From contig NZ_QAYX01000025.1 of NCBI RefSeq assembly GCF_003054705.1, positions 1-64,000 on the forward strand: a DNA stretch of 64,000 nucleotides, in the 5' to 3' direction. The notes under the pieces were generated by a model. It had not been told where the DNA came from. It did not search any database and saw nothing but the letters and a program-made list of their open reading frames with translations. The translations under genes were made by a program, and so were the position numbers. This document shows positions 57,177 through 64,000 of the stretch, piece after piece; within the stretch, counting starts at the first letter, position 1, and every line of letters begins with the position of its first letter. The stretch is from Opitutus sp. ER46 (GTDB taxonomy: Bacteria > Verrucomicrobiota > Verrucomicrobiia > Opitutales > Opitutaceae).

Positions 57177-59294
57177 ATGGCCAAGGCACGAACGTCCCGT
57201 CCCCCGGCGGTCCCCTTACGCCGGCGCGCCAGCGCCCTGATGGCGCTTGGGCTCGCGCTGCTGACGGCGCTGCTCTTCGCGCGCGCCTGCGGCAACGGGT
57301 TCGTCAATTACGACGACAATCTTTACGTGACCGGCAACGAGCACGTGCTCGCAGGGCTGACGCCGGAGAGCGTCCGATGGGCGCTGACGGCCGAGGTGGT
57401 ATCAAACTGGCACCCGCTCACGGTGCTCTCGCACCAGCTCGACGTGACGCTGTTCGGGCGCAACGCGGCCGGCCACCACGCGACGAGCGTGCTGCTGCAT
57501 GCGCTGAATGCCGCGCTGGCCTTTCTCGTGCTGCGACGGCTCACCGGCGCGTACTGGAGAAGCGCGCTGGTGGCGGCGCTGTTTGCCTGGCATCCGCTGC
57601 GGGTCGAGTCGGTCGCCTGGATCGCGGAACGAAAGGACGTCCTGAGCGGGTGCTGTTTCTTTCTGTGCCTCTGGAGCTACACGGCGTACGTCGAGCGCCG
57701 GCGTCGCGGGGCGCCGGCCTGGGGCTGGTATGGCCTCACGCTGCTGACGTGTGGGCTTGGCCTCACCGCCAAACCGATGCTCGTCACGCTGCCGTGCCTG
57801 TTGCTGCTGCTGGACTTCTGGCCGCTGCGACGATTCGGCGGTGCCGCGGTGGCAACGGTTGGGGCGGAGGAGGCAAAGGAGGCGCCGCCGGCCACGCTGG
57901 CTTCCTTGCTGCTCGAGAAAGTGCCTTTGCTGCTGCTGGCCGGTGCGGCCGCGGTCGTCACGTACCTCGTGCAGGCGGACAGCGGGGCGGTGAGTGGCGC
58001 GCTGGGGTTGGGCGCGCGGTTGGCAAATGCCGTGATCGCCGTCTGGCGCTACGTGGGGCACCTGCTGGTCCCGACCGATCTGGCGGTGCTGTATCCGCAC
58101 CCCGGGCACTGGCATCCCGGACTCGTTTGGCTCGCGGCGACCGGCCTGGTGGCCGTCACGGTCGCGGTGCTCTGGCGCGCCCGCCGGGAACCTTGGCTGG
58201 CGGTGGGCTGGTGTTGGTTCCTGGGAATGCTGGTGCCGGTGAGCGGCGTGGTGCAGGTGGGGCTCCAGGCCATGGCCGACCGGTACACGTATTTGCCGGC
58301 GATCGGGCTGACGATCATCGCGGTTTGGGGTGGGGCGGAGCTGCTCGAACGGCGGCGTGCCGGGGCGGGCCGCCCCGACGCCCCGCGGCACCTCGGCGGC
58401 GGGGTCGTGGTTGCGGTCGTCCTGGTGCTGGGCGCGTTCGCGGTCGCGACGGTCCGGCAGATCGGGGTGTGGCGCGATTCACTGACGCTCTTCAACCACA
58501 CCCTCGCGGTGGCGGGAGAGGGCAACTACCTCGCGTACGACAATCGCGGCGTCGCGTACGGGGAGGCAGGCCAGGCGGAGCTGGCGTTCGCGGACCACCA
58601 GAAGGCGGTCGCACTGCGTCCGGAGTATCCGGATGCCAATAACAACCTGGGCCGGGCGCTCGCCGCCCGCGGCCGTTTCCAGGAGGCCATCGCGCATTAT
58701 CGCGTGGCATTGAAGGGCAAGCCGAACCAGCTCGAGGTGCACAACAACCTCGCGAACGCGCTCGCCGACACCGGGGCCCTCGACGAGGCGATCACGCATT
58801 ACCGCTTTGTGCTCGAGCGGGCGCCGCGGCACGTGAATGCCCGCAATGGTTACGCGGTGGCGCTGGCGATGCAGGGACGCGTGCCGGAGGCCGAGCGGGA
58901 GCTGCGTGAGGTCCTGCGCCTGGAGCCCGGAAATGCGGGGGCGTTGAGCAATCTCGGCAACGTCTGCGCCATGTCGGGTCGGCGCGAGGAGGCGATCGCC
59001 CTGTATACCCGCGCGCTGGACGTGCAGCCCCGGGATGGGGCCGTGCTCCTCAATCTGGGCAACCTGCAGGTGGAGCTCGGGCAGTTGGACGCGGCCCAGG
59101 GTAGTTTTCGCCAGGCGGTGGCGCTCAGGCCGGGCAATCCGGACGCCCACGCCGCGCTCGGCCTGGTGCTCGACCGGCTGGGCCGGCGAGACGAAGCCAT
59201 CCGGGAGTGGACGATCGCGCTGCAACAGCGGCCGGACTCCCCGCGCGTGCGGGCCTGGCTCGACGCCGCGACGGCGGCGCGGGCTGGCCGGTGA
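57177..59294 (+). CDS. TMTC-like membrane protein with C-terminal TPRs
   Basis: 705 residues from ATG 57177. About ten membrane segments in the first 440 residues. The first loop carries NGFVNYDDNLYVTGNEHV and FAWHPLRVESVAWIAERKDVL, the acidic and HP(L/A)xVESVAW motifs of GT-C fold TMTC/O-mannosyl transferase-like proteins. Residues about 440-700 hold seven TPR units (AYDNRGVAYGEAGQAELAFADHQKAVALRPEYPDANNNLG and similar). It may transfer sugars to exported proteins; bacterial homologues are mostly uncharacterised. It lies 67 bp after the AsmA-like gene. Confidence 0.85.
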   Translation: MAKARTSRPPAVPLRRRASALMALGLALLTALLFARACGNGFVNYDDNLYVTGNEHVLAGLTPESVRWALTAEVVSNWHPLTVLSHQLDVTLFGRNAAGHHATSVLLHALNAALAFLVLRRLTGAYWRSALVAALFAWHPLRVESVAWIAERKDVLSGCCFFLCLWSYTAYVERRRRGAPAWGWYGLTLLTCGLGLTAKPMLVTLPCLLLLLDFWPLRRFGGAAVATVGAEEAKEAPPATLASLLLEKVPLLLLAGAAAVVTYLVQADSGAVSGALGLGARLANAVIAVWRYVGHLLVPTDLAVLYPHPGHWHPGLVWLAATGLVAVTVAVLWRARREPWLAVGWCWFLGMLVPVSGVVQVGLQAMADRYTYLPAIGLTIIAVWGGAELLERRRAGAGRPDAPRHLGGGVVVAVVLVLGAFAVATVRQIGVWRDSLTLFNHTLAVAGEGNYLAYDNRGVAYGEAGQAELAFADHQKAVALRPEYPDANNNLGRALAARGRFQEAIAHYRVALKGKPNQLEVHNNLANALADTGALDEAITHYRFVLERAPRHVNARNGYAVALAMQGRVPEAERELREVLRLEPGNAGALSNLGNVCAMSGRREEAIALYTRALDVQPRDGAVLLNLGNLQVELGQLDAAQGSFRQAVALRPGNPDAHAALGLVLDRLGRRDEAIREWTIALQQRPDSPRVRAWLDAATAARAGR

Positions 59295-61415
<2,121 letters not shown>

Positions 61416-61446
61416 ACGAGCGGTTTCACGCACCGCCGCGGCGGCC

Positions 61447-61509
61447 GAGTATTGGACATTATTCGGAGAGTATCTGGACATTATCCCCGAGTATCTGGAC
61501 ATTATCGCG
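61447..61509. repeat. three tandem 21-bp repeats
   Basis: Copies start at 61447, 61468 and 61489, exactly 21 bp apart; the last two match at 19 of 21 positions and the first is degenerate. Core GAGTATCTGGACATTATC. They lie between the convergent ligA and MBL-fold genes, not in an obvious promoter. The core resembles TATCTGGACGATTAT at 1522-1536 upstream of the RAYT gene. Confidence 0.7.
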
Positions 61510-61677
61510 TTAATCGCTGGTGGATAAGTGATAATAATTGTTGCCCTCGTTCACTATGGATCCTGGGGGCGCGTGCTTATGCGACGGCCCATGGTGCCGG
61601 GGCGGCCGGTCAGCTCCTCACCGGGTCGGAGCGATCGGCGGCGCGTGACAGCGTCGTGCCGGGGAGCAGCACCGGAG

Positions 61678-62508
61678 TCAGTACTCGAGCCGGCTGCCGA
61701 CCGCGCAATGCAGGCATTGGGCCGGGAACTCGCGCGCCAGCTGCTGGGTGGCGGCCCAGCCGGTGCAATGCATGGGGCCGAGCTTTTGCAGGCCCAGCCG
61801 GCGCAGTGCTGCCACGGTCTCTTTCATGCGTACTCCGGACGCCCGCTCCAGATGCATGCCGCCGATCACGGCGTGGATGGAGCTCGCGCCCGTGAGCGCC
61901 AGTACCCGTTCCAGAGTGTTGATCACTCCGGAGTGAGCGCAGCCGAGCACGACCACGACGCCGCGCGGGCTCGTGAAGTAGAGGGCCTGGTCGTCGAGCA
62001 GCGGGTCCGGATTCGAAAGGGCCGCGTCGAGGAAGAACGGGCCGCCCGTGTCCTCGTAGGTGTTGGTGCGCGGAATCTCACCGGTCATCCAGATGCCGGG
62101 TACGACTTCGCATGGCTCGCGTGATGTGACGACACGGCGCGGCGGGCTGCGGAAGGCCTCGCGACTGACGAACTCGGTGCTGATGCAGCGGCTGCCAGCG
62201 ACCTGATCGGAGCCGCTGAACTTGGGCTCCGTGGCCCGAGGATGAAGGTAGAGCGTGGCGTTTGGCGCCAGGGCCAGGGCAGTCTCGAGGCCGCCGACGT
62301 GATCATAGTGGCCGTGGCTTAGCACGATGGCATCGGCGCGGCTCAGATCGATGCGAAGCCGGGCCGCGTTGGGCTGGAGGACCATGCCTTGGCCCGTGTC
62401 GAACAGGACACGATGCGCGCCGGTATCGATCCAGTACGCGAGCCCGTGTTCGCCCAGCATCCCGGCCCCGCGGGCGGTGTTTTCCGCGAGGACGGTGATC
62501 GTGGGCAT
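61678..62508 (-). CDS. MBL-fold metallo-hydrolase
   Basis: 276 residues. The HxHxDH motif is SHGHYDHVGGL (about 65-75), with the following metal ligands in VVLGCAHSGVINT and GGMHL. Features VLAENTARGAGMLGEHGLAYWIDTG and VLFDTGQG match the 7,8-dihydropterin-6-yl-methyl-4-(beta-D-ribofuranosyl)aminobenzene 5'-phosphate synthase-related branch. Physiological substrate is unclear. It is convergent with ligA, with the 21-bp repeats between them. Confidence 0.88.
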   Translation of the reverse strand: MPTITVLAENTARGAGMLGEHGLAYWIDTGAHRVLFDTGQGMVLQPNAARLRIDLSRADAIVLSHGHYDHVGGLETALALAPNATLYLHPRATEPKFSGSDQVAGSRCISTEFVSREAFRSPPRRVVTSREPCEVVPGIWMTGEIPRTNTYEDTGGPFFLDAALSNPDPLLDDQALYFTSPRGVVVVLGCAHSGVINTLERVLALTGASSIHAVIGGMHLERASGVRMKETVAALRRLGLQKLGPMHCTGWAATQQLAREFPAQCLHCAVGSRLEY

Positions 62509-62562
62509 GGGGTTGAGCAGACGGCGACTGCGCTGCCGGGAGTGCCGTCCGGGAAACGGGGC

Positions 62563-63141
62563 TCAGTAGCCGCGACGCTGGAGCGACATGCTGAGCTCCT
62601 GCATGAACGCCTGGCTGTCCGCCGCGGTGGGGCGATAGCCCGGCTTGCTGATTTCGGTCAGCCCGGGACGGCCATACTGGTCGACGATCCACTTGCCGGT
62701 GACGCCATCGCTAAAGGTGACCGTGCCGCTCGCGAGCGCGCCCGGGAGCAGGGTGACCTTGTCGACCGTGACCTGGACGTTGCCCAGGCCCGGCTCGGGC
62801 GCGGCTTCCTCGAGGTCGGCGTCCTCCATGTCTTCCTCGGGCGGGAGTTCCTCGTCGGCCTCCTCCTTGCCCAGGCCCAGCTTCTCCTTCGCCTTGTCGA
62901 AGAAACCCTTCTTTTCCGTGGCGGGCGCGGGGCGGGCCTGCGCCTTGGTAACGTCGGTCGCGTCGACCTTGGGGGCGGCGTCCTTGATCTCGAGGTTGAG
63001 ATCGTCGACCAGGAAGCGGACGTCGCGGTAGGTGAGGGAGAGCTTGAACTGGTCGGAAAGCTTCTTCTGCACGGCCGAGAGGTTGTCGCCGGCGGCGATC
63101 CAGTCGGCCACGGCCTTGGTCTGCTCAGGAGTGAGATTCAT
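62563..63141 (-). CDS. hypothetical protein, acidic linker
   Basis: 192 residues from ATG 63141 (MNLTPEQTKAVADWIAAGDNLSAVQKKLSDQF); a longer start at 63162 is unlikely. An N-terminal helical domain (about 1-50) is joined to a C-terminal beta-rich domain (VQVTVDKVTLLPGALASGTVTFSDGVTGKWIVDQYGRPGL) by a linker with a basic segment (KKGFFDKAKEKLGLGK) and an acidic one (EEADEELPPEEDMEDADLEE). I know the architecture only as hypothetical. It lies between dnaA and the MBL gene on the same strand. Confidence 0.65.
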   Translation of the reverse strand: MNLTPEQTKAVADWIAAGDNLSAVQKKLSDQFKLSLTYRDVRFLVDDLNLEIKDAAPKVDATDVTKAQARPAPATEKKGFFDKAKEKLGLGKEEADEELPPEEDMEDADLEEAAPEPGLGNVQVTVDKVTLLPGALASGTVTFSDGVTGKWIVDQYGRPGLTEISKPGYRPTAADSQAFMQELSMSLQRRGY

Positions 63142-63286
63142 GGAGAGATGGGTGGCGCACATGGTTGGAAGATGTGCGCGCGACGCAAGCGTGCCGGATC
63201 AGGTGTGCGCGGAACGGATCACGGGGCCCGATGCGCGCCGGGCCGGGATAGGGACGCGCGGCCTCGTCGTGGCGGGCGCCGGGCCG

Positions 63287-64000
63287 TTACTTCGAAAGCT
63301 GAGCTTTCAGGAACTCGACGGTGCTCTTCATCGACGAGTCCTGCTCCATCATGTTGTCCACGGCCTTGCAGGCGTGGATCACGGTGCCGTGGTCGCGGCC
63401 ACCGAAAGCGTCGCCAATCTCCTGCAGCGAGTGCTTCGTGAGCGTGCGCGTCAGGTACATCGCGATCTGGCGGGGGATGGCGATGTTGTTGGGCCGCCGC
63501 TTGCTGGTCATGTCGCTGTGGCGGATCTGGAAATGGTCGGCAACGCGCTTCTGGATCGTCTCGATCGTGAGGACGTTCTGCGCCTGCTCGAGGAGCACGT
63601 CGTGGAGGAGCCGTTCCGCGGTGGCGAGGTCGAGCGCGCGGTTGGTGAGCGAGGAGTAGCTCGCGACCTTGAGCAGCGCACCTTCGAGCCGGCGGATGTT
63701 CTTCGTGATGTTCTGCGCGATGAACGTGACGATGGGCTCGGGCAGCTGCTGGTTCAGCGACTGGGCCTTGGCGCGCAGGATGGCGAGGCGGGTCTCAAAA
63801 TCCGGCGCCTGGATGTCAGCTGGCAGACCCCACTCGAAGCGGGAGACGAGGCGGGACTCGAGTTTCTGAATCTCGCTGGCGCGACGGTCGCTGGTGAGGA
63901 CGATCTGCTTTCCGGATTCGAAGAGGTCGTTGAAGGTGTGGAAGAACTCCTCCTGGATGCGCTCCTTGCCGGCGAGGAACTGCACATCGTCGAGGAGCAG
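63287..64000 (-). CDS. dnaA: chromosomal replication initiator DnaA, 3' part
   Basis: Partial; the 5' part lies beyond the right edge. About 238 residues are visible. They begin in Walker B ([39 protein letters not shown]), continue through the arginine-finger region ([13 protein letters not shown]) and sensor 2 ([15 protein letters not shown]), and end in the domain IV DnaA-box binding helix-turn-helix ([47 protein letters not shown]). The stop is intact. It initiates chromosome replication; the origin may lie near its upstream end. Confidence 0.97.
   Translation of the reverse strand: MLLDDVQFLAGKERIQEEFFHTFNDLFESGKQIVLTSDRRASEIQKLESRLVSRFEWGLPADIQAPDFETRLAILRAKAQSLNQQLPEPIVTFIAQNITKNIRRLEGALLKVASYSSLTNRALDLATAERLLHDVLLEQAQNVLTIETIQKRVADHFQIRHSDMTSKRRPNNIAIPRQIAMYLTRTLTKHSLQEIGDAFGGRDHGTVIHACKAVDNMMEQDSSMKSTVEFLKAQLSK

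Noticed and set aside
61447-61509. CRISPR array
   Set aside because: The 21-bp copies are contiguous with no spacers, and no cas gene is present.

Overview
The window is GC-rich bacterial chromosome, and the gene content points to a verrucomicrobial lineage, most likely Opitutaceae. The clues are paired TIGR02999-type ECF sigma factors and Pkn-type Ser/Thr kinases, a secreted arabinanase ending in two copies of a C-terminal domain I associate with Opitutaceae/Verrucomicrobiota exoproteins, pectin- and arabinan-degrading enzymes, and many short heptamer repeats between genes. The assignment is an inference from content; no 16S gene is present. The dnaA gene runs off the right edge.

Layout. 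0-2.7 kb: an AT-richer pair of hypothetical genes, then a REP-associated tyrosine transposase (RAYT) bounded by 23-bp inverted repeats. 2.8-6.8 kb: an XRE-type regulator with two tandem 31-bp dyad operators upstream, two hypothetical genes, tRNA-Leu(CAA), an orphan histidine kinase and a 24-unit heptamer array. 6.9-16.5 kb: two paralogous ECF sigma/Ser-Thr kinase modules separated by a hypothetical gene, a 25-residue lysine-rich micro-protein gene and a nitronate monooxygenase-like gene. 16.5-21.1 kb: GH51 arabinofuranosidase and GH43 endo-arabinanase. 21.2-35.4 kb: mostly housekeeping (trxB, a YgiQ-type radical SAM gene, a UvrD-like helicase, hppA, proB, frr, pyrH), with a dihaem cytochrome c and a GH28 polygalacturonase. 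35.4-39.4 kb: a 1328-residue hybrid histidine kinase. 39.7-46.7 kb: tRNA-Pro(GGG), a Gfo/Idh/MocA dehydrogenase, and a Fur-like regulator heading sufC-sufB-sufD-sufT without sufS or sufE. 47.7-61.4 kb: birA, a five-gene GldA/GldF/GldG-DUF4340-AsmA-like operon, a TMTC-like membrane TPR protein and ligA. 61.4-64 kb: a triple 21-bp repeat, an MBL-fold hydrolase, a hypothetical gene and the dnaA 3' part.

How it works together. GH51, GH43 and GH28 form a secreted set for pectic arabinan and galacturonan. The suf genes are a coherent Fe-S scaffold operon under a metal- or peroxide-responsive repressor. The Gld-like ABC operon looks like an envelope export or assembly unit. The most unusual features are non-coding: composite elements of a GC palindrome plus a heptamer array at several loci, a hexamer-built giant hairpin, the double operator, and a TATCTGGAC motif shared between the RAYT upstream region and the ligA 3' flank. 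Among proteins, the duplicated sigma/kinase modules, whose second kinase has HGD in place of HRD, and the two micro-proteins deserve attention.
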